Source: Parachlorella kessleri (Eukaryota; Chlorophyta; Trebouxiophyceae; Chlorellales; Chlorellaceae). From it: a stretch of 64,000 nt of DNA. The notes under the pieces were generated by a model. It was not told the origin of the DNA. It was given only the letters and a program-made list of their open reading frames with translations, and searched no databases. How positions within the stretch are numbered: position 1 is the stretch's first letter; each line of letters opens with the position of its first letter. A program made the translations under genes and the position numbers. The stretch covers positions 1 through 64,000 of the forward strand of contig BBXU01000533.1 of NCBI GenBank assembly GCA_001598975.1. Reading direction: 5' to 3'. Below, piece after piece: positions 1-12,800 of this stretch.

Positions 1-3000
1 CCCCCCCCCTCGATGGACACCGCCAGCACATCCGAACCGCTAAGCCCATCCCCCACCTCCGAGCCCGGTAGGGGCGACCGCTGGCAGCCGGCGTGACGTG
101 GTCTCATGTCGCAGACATCGGGCCGCCACCCCTTCAATGCTACAGCCCCCCCCCCCCCCCTGACATAAGGCACTGTCAGCGTTTGTCAGCACAGCCTGAA
201 AATCCCACCTGGCAGGAGGCGGAAGTTGAGCTTGACAGTGCCAGAGGTGGGCAGCACGTTGTCGGCGATGCCGCCAGCCTGTATCCCCACCACCCCGCAG
301 GTGGTGCGCACCAGGGCCGCGATGTCGTCGCCCGCCTGGGTCAGGGCCTGGGCCAGCAGCGGCCGCAGCAGCTGCACCCACAGCCAGCCAAAACGTGCAG
401 GAATTAGGTAATCCAGGCCGCGATGTCGTCGCCCGCCTGAGTCAGGGCTTGGGCAGCAGCGGCCGCAGCAGCTGCACCCCACAGCCAGGGCATGCAAGCA
501 CTCGATGATCCAGCCCCCATGCACCGAGCCGCGTCCAATAGCAGTGCAAGGGAGAGCCACCTAGAAGGGCAGTGCCATTGCAAAGGAGGGGCCGCCTAGG
601 GTGCATCTTATGCAGTGCTGAAGACCACACAGTGCTGCGGAATAGGGGGTTCAGGCTCAAGTCCATGTGTCAACAAGGCTGATGCCCCTGACCCATATCT
701 CCCAACTTCATATGTTGTCAGCCCAATCCCAGCGCACAGATCAACGCCTTCAAACCATGCATCCACCCATGCAACCCCGTTCCCTCCCATGCCAGCAACA
801 CTTTAAAACTACCTCACTGCCAGGCTCACACAGCCCAGCCATTGAACACCCCCCCCTCCTTCCCGCAACTTCGTTCTGAAGATGTGCAGTACTTCGCACT
901 AGTCCAAAGCACCCTCCTCCCCGAACTGTTACTCCACATAGCCCCCAGCATGTAGGTCCGCCAGCTGACCTTGTTATCCGAGTTTTGGAGTAGCAGGCGC
1001 AGGGGCGTCTGCCGCACCGCGGCCCCGACCGCTTTTGTCCAGTCGATTACGGGGTGGATGAGGCTGGCGGGAGGCGGGTTGGCCAGCAAGTCTGCCAGCA
1101 CCCGTGACAGCCTAGAGGCCACTGCAAAACATGTACGCAAACACAGGCAGCGAGCTTCTTGTTCAGGTGTGCCAAACCGGGATGTAAGTGGGGTGGGTTA
1201 CTGTATGAGAGGTGCAACGAGGGCAGGGAGAGCTGCTGAGCCAGCCACCCACAAGGCCGCTCCGCCCAGGCTGTTACAAGTCTCATTAGGGTGCATGAGC
1301 AGTGGTTACTAGCTAGCGGCAAGCTAGGGCACACATGGCTGAGTACCACAGCACAGCATGTGCTCGTCCGGCCAGCGGTTCAAGCGGTGGGATGCAGCGC
1401 TCGATGATAGGTCACTGACGGCTTACCAGAGTCGGTGCCTACTGGAGGCATAGAGGAGTGCCCTCCCGTGCCTGTGATGTGCAGCTCCCACGTTTCAAAG
1501 CCCTGCACAGCAGTTTCACGTTCACGCCATGAGCCCACCACAAACCGAGCCACCACACTCAGGGCCAACTGAAGGCTTGATGCCAAGGGCTCCATGCCCT
1601 CCGGTCTCCACAGCGGAATGTGGAGACCCTGCCACCCAAGGTATCACACAGTAGCAGGTGCCGACCCTGGGCCCCACCCTCCCACCTTCTCAGCGGTGCC
1701 TATCAGGGCCAGCGGCTTGTCCACCAAGGTCAGCCCCGAGGCCTTGATGCCGTCAGACAGCACAATGCCGCCTTCATCCAGCACCAACTCAAGCTGCACA
1801 CCTCTGGACTGAAGCAGCAGCGCCAGACCATGAGCACCTGCAAGCCACAGGCACGGGCAGCATGGCGGCCTAGAAGCCTGGCAGCAACATCATCTCAGCT
1901 GCCCCTCAGCCCCATCATACTGGTGAACTAGAAAGTAGGAGGAAGGCTGGGGCGCGGAGAGGCTGGCTGCTCACAAGCCACCAGGCATGCCATTTTTGAG
2001 TGGCTCCGCATATCGTGATCAGTCAGCTAGGCGGTAAAGAAGGTCCAACCCAACCACTCTGCATCTGTTGCCACCGAGCATGGGCACGGAGCTTTAGCGG
2101 TTGTAGACCGCCACCCGACCCACCCACTACAGGAGGCCCTGACAGCTCACAGCTACCTCCCACCGTCATGCGAAGGTTGTAGGAAGCATATCCTGCAAGG
2201 CCCGCCAGCGGGCTACCCAGCATCAGGTCCAGACCCAAGACCCAACATGCCGCAAAGGCTACACCATCAAACCAACCAATTAAACCAATTCCTGGTCACT
2301 CAGGCGCAGAATAGGGGAGGGCAAAGAAACGGGGAAAAGCTATTGGTACCCACCATAGGGGCCCCCGACCTCCTCATCGTGTCCAAAGGCAAGGTATATG
2401 GTTCGCCGCGGCTTAAAGTCCTGGCGCAGCAACTCGGTCACCGCCTCCAGCAGCGATACGACGCCAATCTTCACGTCTAATGCGCCCCGGCCCCAGATGT
2501 AACTGCACCAGAGTCAGGTAGTGACACGATTTCAGTGATGCTTACCTTGCAATGGTGTAGCAAAGTTCCAAGGAAGGGAGGCGAACGACGCTTGCATGCT
2601 AGCACAAAGGGCAGATAGCTGGGGCAAGCATTCCAACACCGCCACAACTGCTAGTGTCACCCACGGCAAACCCTTCCCTGGTGTCTCACATCGGTAACGT
2701 GTAAATGAGGTCACATAGAGCAGACTTGGTGCGAAGTAACCCCATGCACAGCACAACAGTTGAGCGCCTCACGGCACCCTATGCACCCACCCATCGGCCA
2801 CCGTGCCAGAGAAGGGTGGGTAGGTCCAGTTGTAGCTAGGGCCTTTGGTGGGGGCTGGGACCACGTCAAGGTGGCTCATCAGCAGGATGGGTTTCAGGGT
2901 GGGGTCCGCCCCTTCCCAGGTAAACAGCAGGCTGAAGTCATGGACCTGCAAACCGTGGCCCAACGGCACGGGGTTCGTTGCGGCACCACTGTCCTTACCA

Positions 3001-3428
3001 TATGCCTAGGTACTGCTAGGCAGCATGACGGAGTCTTCAAAACTATGTGCCCAGCAACTGCAAGGCCAGCGGGGCGTCTCAAGGCCGGTGAACCGGACTA
3101 AACCACGCAACAGAACATAGAGCTCACTCACCAGTTCCACCTTCAGCCGCTGGTAGACGGTGGCATAGGTTGTTTGCAGGTACTGATGCAGCTGCTGGAA
3201 CGGCTCGGGGTTGACGATGCTGTTGGGTGCTCCTCGTGAAGCGAGGGTGGGGAAGGAGAGCACTTTTGCCAGGTGCTGCACTGCGCCATCCGGGTCAGCA
3301 ACGTTGATCTGCAGCCTCTGGTACGACAGTTCTTCAGGCTGGCTGGTGCTTTGCAGCTTGAAAAGAAGGGCAAGCGCAACGGCTGCAACCACTGCCAGGC
3401 TGGATAGGGATGTGTAGAAGTGCACCAT
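1..3428 (-). CDS. M20-family metallopeptidase, PM20D1/carboxypeptidase S-like (3' end off window)
   Basis: Zinc-dependent M20 peptidase of the PM20D1/carboxypeptidase S type, which cleaves or forms amide bonds of N-acylated amino acids or small peptides. Exons that close in phase: 3132-3428, 2791-2945, 2354-2502, 1686-1837, 1427-1502, 970-1121 and 209-371. The start ATG at 3428 is followed by a hydrophobic segment (about residues 5-24) that should act as a signal anchor. Metal-site motifs are visible: LLMSHLDVVP (first ligand H plus D), DGYIWGRGALD across an intron (second D ligand), and GHDEEVGG (catalytic and ligand E pair). The lid/dimerisation domain begins near GTGGHSSMPP, and NVLPTSGTVKLNFRLLP matches the conserved C-terminal lobe. 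The last exon(s) fall left of base 209 or outside the window and I could not fix them. A decayed copy of the 209-371 exon lies at 417-488. In-phase splicing and motif order make the family call firm; substrate is unknown. It shares a 306-base divergent intergenic region with the BRO1 gene. Confidence 0.9.
146..160. repeat. Poly-C run of 15 bases
   Basis: A homopolymer of 15 C between a predicted exon of the M20 peptidase gene and the left window edge, probably intronic. Length may be uncertain, because such runs are error-prone in sequencing. Confidence 0.7.
417..488 (-). repeat. Decayed partial copy of an M20-peptidase exon
   Basis: Bases 417-488 repeat 316-388 almost exactly, including the splice acceptor and the first part of the exon that encodes the LLRPLLAQALTQAGDDIAA segment. 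Copy 2 has small deletions (for example GCGGCCTGG for GCGGCCCTGG) that break the reading frame, so it is read as an intronic relic of a local duplication and not as a used exon. Confidence 0.7.
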
Positions 3429-3734
3429 CGTCACACCCTCCACCCCGGGACCCAATCGTTGTTCGGAAGACAGCGGTACTGACGACGCGCAACATATATC
3501 TCAGGATGACCCTGATACAGGCCCGCGTCTTGGCCAATTGGCGCACTCTGCTGGTCTGGACTGCGTCGCAAGGGGATCGCGGGCTCTCACGGGATCCCAG
3601 GTGGATTCCCACCCTCCGGATAAGCGGAGCGAACCCCCAGCATGGTGAAGAACAAACCAAGAAGTATAACTCAGAACTCTGATAGCAAGTACCTTGGCTG
3701 ATCACCCTTCCTGGCATGAGCATTCAGTACTGCC

Positions 3735-6700
3735 ATGGCTTGTTTGCAGTTTGGGGATGACTTTACTAAGGCATCAACAAAGCATTTTGCCTTCCAGCTT
3801 GAGATAGCTAGCGCGGACCCTGCCGCACTAGAGGGGCTGAGGGAGCTGACTCTCAGAAGAGACCAGGCCTGCAGGGCTGAGTGCTACAAGCTCCCACATG
3901 CAACCTTGGAAGACCAGGCACAGTGGTGAGACGTCCTAAGTTCAGCACTCTATCCTGTTGGGGCTGGCTTCGGTATACGCATTGCGGCAGACATATGTAG
4001 ACAGAGCACATTTCACCTTGCTAGGCTCTCTGCCAGAACCGCCTTGTGCGCAAGGCTCCTAGCAGACCTGCTGCAGCTAGTGTGCGCAGGTTCGTAAAGT
4101 ATCTAGCTCTCCTGCGGCAGTTTGTTGCGTCTGCCAGCCACTGGGAAGGCGCCCTGCAGAAGGACCGCAGCGGCTTCATTTGGAGCTCACCCCTCTCAAG
4201 CTATGCAGCAGACGCCCGCTTCTCACTGCGATCTGTGCATGCTGAGGAGATTATGGTGAGCCGTGGAGCGATCAAGCTCGCTGGGCAGTGGGAGCCTTTA
4301 GCACAGAACCTGTCTGTTGAGTTGTGGGGATGGCATGATGGGCGTCACAGCGTATGCAGCCTCTAGGGCATGCTAGCTTTTCCCACAGATGGACCCAAGC
4401 ATCAACCGCCCTCAGTCTCACATACATCGTCCTATGGTGTCCCTGCAGGCTCTTTTCATGTATGCGGCCCTGCTGCAACAGCAAGCTTACGATCCAGCCG
4501 TGCAGCCAGCACCAGACTCATCAACCGCTGGGGCTGACCCTGCTGGATCGTCCAGGCGCTCATTGAAAGCTACCCTCAGTGGCCTCTCCCTCACGTCCGG
4601 GATCAGCCGGCGCTGCAGCAAGAGCCTCAGCTTTGGCAGGTCGCACGCTGCCCCCGCCGAAGCCACCCCTGGCGAGTCAGCCGACACTCCAAACGGCGCC
4701 GCCGCAGCCGGCACCGGTAGCGACGCAGCGGCCGACACATCTGTTCCTGCCGCGGCTGCCCCAGACGCCGACCATGCGGCCATAGTCACGTTGTACAGGC
4801 GAGCCGCGGGCGTGCTCCAGTTTGTTGCTGAGCAGCTGTTACCTGCCGCGGCGGCAGCGGCTGGGTTTCCCGCGGGCAGTGATTGCCCAGTAGAGCTCCA
4901 TGAGGGAGCAGCAGCAGCGATGCAGGCTCTTTGCCTCGCGCAGGTGTGAGCCGTGCTACTACTTTGTGCTGTTGCAGCCCTGCTATGCCTCATATCAGGG
5001 CAGTACATTTTGTGAAATAACGAGCTTGAGCAGATGGGGTTCTGGGAGGCACAGGTGAACCCACGGTTGCTGTAAGGTGCTGACTTGCTAAGTACCGTGA
5101 TGAGGTAGTTGTTGGCCACGTAATAGAGGGCGCCACAAGCTTGCCCAGGTTGTGATCAGGTGTGCAGAGGCGGGTACGACAAATCTAGCTGCGGCTACCC
5201 TGCGCCGCCGTGCTATGGGAGATTTGGAGGATTGGTTTTGGAGGATTGGTCATGTGGTGGCTGGTTGCAGATTGGGAGATGCAGCTCAGAAGCTGGTCTT
5301 TGCTGCAGGCACAAGGCGTCGCTGCCCTCAGGGCAGAGCTACGAGGTACCAGCCCTGCCCTGGTGGCCGCTTTGCACTGCGGCGCAGCAGGTACGCGACA
5401 GCCTCAATAAAATCTGCTGCCCGGCCAGCGGCTCCTAGGCCGGCACTTCACGCGTTGGGCAAGAAACGTGGAGGCGGGTTTCGTCCAATCCCTGGGACTC
5501 TAGCCTGCCCCAGCGGCTCTGCTGATAGCCCTGCAGCCTGGCACATGGCAAAGCCAACTAGGACCCCAGGTCGAGCTCCTCATAGCCTTTCCGTGCCTGC
5601 CGTTGTGCGCCATGCTGCTACAGAGCTGTATGAACAGGCTGCCTCCACTCTCCGTAGCCTCAAGCCGCCTTCCCAGGCTGGAGGTGCCGTGGCGCCCGCC
5701 GGCGCGTCCCCGCCGCTCTCGGAGCGCCTGCGCCGCTTTCTTGCCATCAGTGCCACGCGTCACGAGGCCAAGGGGCTCCAAGCGCTGGCGGCGAGCTGTA
5801 GAGCGGAGATGCAACTGGGTCAGGCGTCGGCCTGCTTGCGGGTGAGTGTTCGTAAGCAGGCCTGTCAAAGGCTTTGGTTGCCAGCAGTGGAGATGCCAGG
5901 TGGTACAGACTTGCCAGTTGCAGAGGGCCCATGGGCTCTCCAGGCTGTAGTTGGGCCAAATGCCGGCATGCTTGTGAGGAAGGTTGCTTGGTCATGCCGG
6001 TGGGCTGTGGCTGCCAGCCGTGAGCCAGACCAGCTTCTGGGACAGGGCATCGGCTTGCTGGCTGCCGGAGTGTCAGGGAAGGAGTAGTGCTTGGTGCTGT
6101 TTTGGTGCGGTGGGAATGGGGATGGCTTGCCTACGCTCCAGCATGCCTCGGGCCAAAAGCTCCGGCTGGCTGACTGTCGCGGTGTCCCTACTCTCTTGCT
6201 TGGCGATGTATTGCAGGACGGCCTAGCCAAGGTGCGGCAGTGCCTGGTGGTATGTGAGAAGGACGAAGACTGGAAGGCAGCCCTCCAGGCAGACCTGCAG
6301 GAGCTGGAAGTCCTGCACAAGGCAAGCACTCGGCCTCCCTCTGGCACCGCACACCCAGGGCAAACTTGCAAGCTGGCGAGCATGCGTGAGCTTATGGAAC
6401 CTGCTCCCAGGGTTCCTGTCCGGCCGCTCCGGGTTCTGCTGGCACAGCCTTACTTTGTTGGTAGATGTTGGTAGATGCTTGCTGGGGACCAGCGGCTACT
6501 ACGACGGTCTGGCAGCGACTGTTCCTACACCTGCCAACCTGACTTTTGCAGCTGCACAGCAACACCCGCAGCCCCCTTGTGGCTCGAGGCTTGTCAGGCT
6601 GCAGCTTGGTTGCAGACTGGAGGCTGTTGCAACCCCAGTAAAGCAAACGCCTCCCTTGGCCTGACCCTGCAGGCTTACGAGAAGGAGCGGCAGGAAGTGT

Positions 6701-6807
6701 ATAGCCAGCGGGTGCCCGCAGCAGCACCTACCCTCCCAGCTGGCAGATGCATTGTGACACCCATTGCCTATGCGAGTCCCGAATGTGGCGAGGGCTTCTT
6801 CAAGTGA
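3735..6807 (+). CDS. BRO1-domain protein (plant endosomal BRO1-like type)
   Basis: Seven exons close in phase from ATG to TGA: 3735-3925, 4090-4255, 4449-4943, 5309-5390, 5624-5841, 6217-6321, 6673-6807, giving 463 residues. BRO1 domains bind ESCRT-III/CHMP4-type proteins and act in endosomal sorting. Family-like segments in order: KHFAFQLEIASADPAALEGL near the N terminus; ASHWEGALQ and SLRSVHAEEIMALFMYAAL in the middle; a low-complexity Ala/Pro/Ser insert (about residues 140-210); RRAAGVLQFVAEQLLP and LCLAQAQGVAALRAEL; LYEQAASTLRSLK; ERQEVYSQRVP and LPAGRCIVTPIAY near the C terminus. These match plant single-domain BRO1-like proteins more than ALIX, since there is no V domain or proline tail. 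The intron after 6321 starts with GC (AAG|GCAAGC) and keeps phase. The long insert in exon 3 is probably a flexible loop. Confidence 0.85.
6322..6672 (+). other. GC-AG intron in the BRO1 gene
   Basis: The exon ending HK (phase 0, AAG at 6319-6321) is followed by GCAAGC, and the next in-phase exon starts at 6673 after CTGCAG. No GT donor nearby keeps frame into the conserved AYEKERQEVYSQ segment. GC-AG introns normally show a strong AG|GCAAG match, as here. Confidence 0.7.
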
Positions 6808-8305
6808 TAGGGCGGGGCTCCCTGCAACTGCCGCATGTCGAGCGAGCGAGGGCTGATACCTAAGGCAAGTGGAGGAGCAAGTGATGGTGGCAGCAGAGTA
6901 ACAGCATGCCCAGCAAGGAGGCTGCCGGTGATGTATGATTGCAGGACCGAGCATGAGTGTGCAAGGCCAGCATGGGCAATCACAGACAGCAAAGTTCTTA
7001 TGGATTTAGGACAGGAGGCTGGAGTGGAGACATCGAGCTGAAGAGAGGGGCTGTTGCCGCAACTGTGCACATGTGCGCGCTTGTGTACAGGAAGCAATCT
7101 GTTCTCGAGTGAACGCTGGCAGAGTTTCACATTAAGGCATGGGATACGCTGGCTGGCTGCTATGTCAGTATGTCTACACACCTTGTAAGCATACATCGTG
7201 CGTGGCAAGTAACACTGTAACAGGCAAAGGAAGCCATAGGCAGCCAAGTTTGTAACTACACCGATATTAGTACTCAGAAGATACACACAGCATCTATAGC
7301 GCTGGAAACCCTCGCTCACACCATGGGGCTTGTACTCCTAAAAACGGCCATGCAGTACATCTTGGCCTTGCCTGCAAGCCTAGTAGATTGGTGACCTCTC
7401 AATCACGCACATGAACAACAAAACATCACTTAACAGCATACCCAAATCTGTAGGTTACAGCACTAACAATAGAAATGAGCAAGAAGCCATGTCAGCTGAC
7501 CAGCAGCATATATCTGTGGGAAGTGCTGGCAAGCCTGGCACACAAGCAAGGCAAACCATAACGGCCGAGCTAGCTATTGATTTGGGCGAGTACGGAAAAG
7601 CCTGCAATCTGTTTGTGGAAAGTTGACCTGCCTCGGAAAACTCAGAACACGCCCACCTGTCCTTGCCAGTAACATAACAACGGGCTGGGAGAACAGAAGC
7701 ACAAGGACCCGGCAAAAGGGACAGAAAGAGCAGCAAGGACAGCAGAGAAGGCACTGACAGACGTCCTGCAGGGACCATGCAGCGATAACAGAAGGGGTCT
7801 AGATGTTTGTGTGCAAAAGGCTATCCCTCCGGCACTGACAGGCTCATTGTTGTACACACTCGCTTGCAGCAAATAGCATGTTCAGTCTGGAGGTGTTCCT
7901 CTCGTTTCAAATGAAATGGGAGACATGGCAGAAGGAGCAGCATCCGTATATAAGTTCAGACGGGTCAGTACTCCCTGGCAGCCCTCATTAACACCTGCTT
8001 GCCACACAACAGACAGTAGGAGTTCTGGCAATGTCACCACAATTCCATGACTAATGTACTGGGACAGGGGCTCCAGCTCCTTAGTATTCATCCGGAGGCA
8101 CATGGCTCCAGGATTCACTCTTTCTTCCTCTTCTTGCCTTCACTTCTGGGAGCTCTACTGTTTGCAGCACCAAGAGGCCTTCAAAGCCCCCTGCCCAAAG
8201 TACCCAGGACACCAAACGCCCTCATCAAACCTTCACCATCAGACCCACCCTTGCCGGAGGACCTTCTGTTAGGCCCTTGCCAGTGCTCGATTTGCTCACC
8301 AGCAA
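6808..8305. other. Intergenic region, no gene recognised
   Basis: About 1.5 kb between the tail of the BRO1 gene and the tail of the next minus-strand gene. It is richer in A/T than the coding parts and no ORF in it has conserved motifs. It should hold both 3' UTRs; a TGTAA element, the usual algal polyadenylation motif, occurs near 7214 on the plus strand. Confidence 0.5.
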
Positions 8306-9012
8306 CTAGCAGATGCCATACAGTGGGATGTCCAGGGCCATGGCCAGCTGCCTTTGCTCCCGGGTGGGTTCCACATACCAGGCGTCCTCGTCGGCGCGGG
8401 TTCGGAAGGGGTTGCCGGGGCAGGGGTGGGTCAGCCTGCACGAAAGTCAGCAGGCAGAGCAGCTGAACACCAGTTAGGCTTCCACTACACAGCGCACATG
8501 TGTCCAAGAGGTTCAAGCATTTCGCTGCGACTCACGAGGTGCTCAGCAGCCAGAGCCGTCCCTGCCTTACTACCTCCGGAGGCAGGCCCTGATGGCAATG
8601 CATGTGACAGCTCAAGGAATGGCTCGGAGCCCAGCCAGCTATGACACGCACCAGGTGTAGCCGTGGTTGGGGTCATCCGTGTGATCCCTTACGCTGTCGA
8701 GCCTTCCCCGGCTTGCTGAGAGCAACGGCAGGAGCACCAGCGGGGGTGGAGCAGAAGCCGCTACCTCAAGCTCCTTGGCCAAGGTCAGGACAGCCCCACC
8801 CCTGTGACCATCTTCATACCATGGTGCTGGCTCAGGGGCCGCAGCAGCGACCACTAGTCGGTGAGAGGTGGCAGGATGACCGATCTTAGAAGCCTGCAGC
8901 AAAAGCCCAGTGGGAGCTCAGCAGAGGGCTAGCTGTCAAAAGCTGCCTCTATAGCGGCAGCAGTACCAGACCCTGCGGCACCACCAGCACCAGCAGCTGC
9001 CTGCCTTGCCAT
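8306..9012 (-). CDS. Small protein of unknown function
   Basis: Three exons join in phase on the minus strand: 8648-8893, 8536-8588 and 8306-8435 (stop TAG at 8306-8308). A likely 5' exon with ATG at 9012 (reads MARQAAAGAGG) cannot be joined with certainty. The protein has an Ala/Pro-rich start, a segment PPPLVLLPLLSASRGRLD, the acidic turn DHTDDPNHGYTWC, then PPEVVRQGRLWLLSTS and a charged end (NPFRTRADEDAWYVEPTREQ, stopping at LYGIC). The donor of the first listed exon could instead be 4 bases further downstream in the sequence (plus-strand 8652), which would need another acceptor. Splice sites and clean phase argue for a real gene, but I do not recognise the family. Confidence 0.5.
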
Positions 9013-9888
9013 CTGAGCATCACACTTACCCCGTACATATTCAGCTGCGCGCAGTCGCCGAGAGGTTGTCTAGCCGGGAGTGTTTGCAGGCCACCACCGC
9101 TGCAGGACGTGATCGTGCAAGGTTACTGGTGGCCGGACTACAAGACAGACGTTTCCACTACAAACGGCCTGGGCTGACTACCCTGAGCATTCAGAAGAGA
9201 AACAAAGTTTCGCAAGCGTTTCGTCGGTCACCTGGCTGCTCCCGAAGCCTTTCTAATCCCACGTGATGGGTAGTATGCCAACGGCCTGCAATGACGAGAG
9301 CTGTAGCGTTGAGGGACGTGCCGACCGCATCAAGGACGAGCCCACACTTCAGGACGTTACCTAGTTAATCGCAAGTGGCAATTACTTGCCTGCAGGGTGC
9401 GCACAGTGCTGCGGCCATCTGACTCTGGAACCAGGTATAACCGCTTCGCAGTGCTGAGTTTTGTGCTACTTAAGCTACGCAGCTGCCAGGTTACTAGATC
9501 AAAGCAGGGTTGAAAGGCTCGGCTAGCAATAGCTTGGTGATTTAATGGGGGCGATCTGTGGCAAGGTGCGCGGGAATTTCAGGTGGTACTGGTCGTTAAT
9601 ATGCGGCGTGCAATACATGGCCACTGGGCCTTGCCAGTGCGGCGATCACCTCATCGCAGGACACACAGGAACAAATGCCTATAGGAAGGATGAAAGACTC
9701 TGTGCTTTGTACTGACAGACCTAGCTCACCCAAGCTATACCGAGTACAAGACCTCGTGAGGCGCGCTTCCTAGCCTCCTTGGCAGCACTGGCGCCCAACC
9801 AAACCAAACCTTATGCAGACCTGGCACAAATCAACTGACAGCAGGATCTGTATCTCCTGGCAACAACCGACTGTCAGACACCCACTTA
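9013..9888. other. Intergenic region, no gene recognised
   Basis: Lies between the AFG1-like stop (9889) and the putative start of the small upstream-facing gene near 9012. No conserved ORF or RNA gene seen; likely the AFG1 3' UTR plus a promoter for the small minus-strand gene. Confidence 0.4.
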
Positions 9889-12800
9889 TCAGGAGCCTCC
9901 TGCGTCCCCGCCAGCCCCCCTGGTCATCTCGTCTAGACGAGACATGGCCCGCCGGTAAGCAATCACCTCCTCTTCAAGCCTTGCCCTGCGGGCAGTCCAA
10001 CCCCTGATCTAAAACCCAGCGCAGCTTCTGAATGGGTCACTCCCAGATTGTCACCGCTACCAATGAAACCACGCTGGTCGCTAATCCTGGGCACCATCGG
10101 TTTTGCGCGTCCAGGACATACCTCTCACGCCGCAGCAGGCCCAGCAGGAGCAGCTATGCAGGCCTGGCAGCGGTCCAGCACTGGCAATATACTATACCCA
10201 ACACTTTCATAACAATGCAACTTCTGAAGCATTACCAGCAGCGCCCTGGCAATAGCCAGGCATGGGTACCTGGTTGTTCGGTCCTCCGGCTCCCTGTCCT
10301 CATGCTGGGGGGCTGCAACAGTAGGCACCTCAAGGGCGGCAGCCCTGCTGGCGCCCAGATTAGGGTCCACGCCCTGTGCCTGCACCACCAGAGTTGCTTG
10401 ATTAAGACCAGCAGCAGTGGGAAGGGTAAAGTGGTGCTAAGCCGCCACGGGCCCCTTCCAGCAGAGAAGTCCTTCGCAGCGCCTCGATTGGTCATTCTGC
10501 GTCAAGCCTACTTCACAGGAGCAAGCAGCCTGTCAGCCTGAAACTGTCAGACAAGGGCGAGCAGGCATCCATGCAGGAGCAAGCAGCCTGTCAGCCTGAA
10601 ACTGTCAGACAAATGCGGGCAGGCACCCATGTCAGGGGCATCGCATGGCAGCTCCAAATGAAGCTGCATAATTGGTCGTCCGCAATGCTGGAAGGTTTCC
10701 CCCCAACACAGCCTCAACACCGCCTATCGCTGGCATGAATGAGGCCCCCTAGCGCCTCTTTCCAGCAACACACCTTGGCTGCTGCCAGCAGTGGCAGGAA
10801 AAGGTCCCTCGGGGGCACTGCCATGGAACAGCACAGCTTGGCACCACGGTCATAGAGAGCATCAACCAGGGTGAGGAAGCGCCTTGCTTCGTCACGCTGT
10901 GCTGGGCCCAGCGCGGGCACTCCCTCCAGGAACAACACATCGACCTGAACAGCATGAGACAGCGTGACAGGTTCCTAATCTCCTAATCTCTCACAGTTAT
11001 TATGCATTGCCAGGCTCCGCTGGCCCAGCTGGATCTGAACCTTACTAATAGTGCTGACATGCTCCCAGCCCAGCGCAGCAACCAAAGCATGGCTGGGTGA
11101 GAGAGGCATGCTGTCCACGGTCCCACCACCCTCACACAGAGGCTGCCAAACCATGTGCCAGGCGTGCACGATGGGTGTGATCACGCACAGCACGAGGCTG
11201 CCAAACCATGTGCCAGGCGTGCACGATGGGTGTGATCACGCACAGCACAACTCATTCCTACACAGTTGGTCAACAGGCTGGCACCCAGGAGCACAGCTTG
11301 ATGCACACTATGGTCAGGCAACAGCAGAATTCGGCAACAGCCAGGAAGGGAATGCAAGGCACAACCCCCAGCATTGGCGGGGCACGCCATCACCTTGCTG
11401 GCCAGGGATACAAAGTCTGCCGGACCTAAGGCGGCCCCAAATCGCCTTTCCTGCACAAGACAGGATAGCAAGGGTGAAATGGAAGGCTTTGGGGCACTGC
11501 CCTCACCAGCAGTCTGAATGTCGTTTTATCGAAGGGAAAGCATACTACGACGCGACGCTTTACTTAGATGGGGACCTTGCACAGCCTGCAGCACCTCAAG
11601 CTGGCACTTCCCAGAGTTCATGCCTTGGAAGCGGAAGCCGTGAGGTGGGTCCGCCACCTACCCAGCCACCTACCCAGCCACCCTTGAAGCAGCAGCCCCC
11701 TCACCTGATCTACGATGCCATGCCGACCACACAGCTGGTCAAATGTAAGGTAGGCAGCCAGCTTGCCCTGTGCCCAGGCAGCTTCTGGCAGCCCCAGCTC
11801 CCGCCCAAACCCCACTGACAGCCTGTGTTCTTGCAGGGTCTGAACAACAAAAACAGTGCTGGGTGAGGCATGCAGCCCGTCAAAGAGCAGCAGGCTTAGT
11901 TTGTGCAGCATCCTGAATGCTGGTCCGGCAGCACCCTCAGTCACTGCAACTGTCATGCATGGGATGCCAGGAAACCCGCCTGCTACCATCTTGCTTCAGG
12001 CAGCACTCGAGCTATCACACGCGGCCTACGATATACATGCCACTACGCAATAAGACCTCTTGACAGCTCATCAGCTGGTTAGTTCATTACATACCTGAGC
12101 GTGGTGCTGCTGCTGCCATGACAACCAGGCCGCCCTCAGTTTCAGCCCTGCCTCCGCCGCACCCACAAAGCGCTGGCCTTGCCAGGTGGCAGGCGACCCG
12201 GCAGTGGAACCTTGGCCTTCGGTCTGCGGGGTTGCACCCTCCGCTTGTTGCTGCTTGAAGGGCTGCTGGGGCAGGGGCTGGCCCCAAACCTGGGCGTCCA
12301 GTTGCTGTGACTGCTGCTGCTGCTGCTGCTGCTGCTGCTCAGTGTGCTGCCGGTAGTCGACACCGCTGCCCACCCGGGCTACTTGAAGGTTTCTCTCTAT
12401 GAGGTGGATGAAGGGTTCAAAGTACTTGCGACTGCAAGGGAAGTGCAGCAGCCAGGGTTGCGTTTGAGCAATTTGTGGACTTCTGCCTGGGCGGGACCTA
12501 GTCCCGTCGCATACAGGCCGAGGTTGCTGGGGTGTGCTGCTCAGAGGAAGCAGCCCTTCAGCCTCCTACACCATATGTAGAAACCACACCACTGCCATGG
12601 TCCCGCTGTAAAAGTGCAGGCCACAGGAAACAGCATGCATGCCGGCCTTGACGCACTACCCTAAGTAACCTGGGCCCCCTATAGGATGTCATTTCTCTGC
12701 CTTTGCACCACCACCCACATCATACACCGTAACATCATACACCGGAATCCCACCCAGCGCAGCGTCAGCACAGTCTTTGCGCGTACCTGAGACCGCCCTT

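Noticed and set aside
7411..7626. Open frame in the BRO1 3' flank
   Set aside because: Low-complexity polar sequence with no motif, no splice partners and position in a likely 3' UTR.
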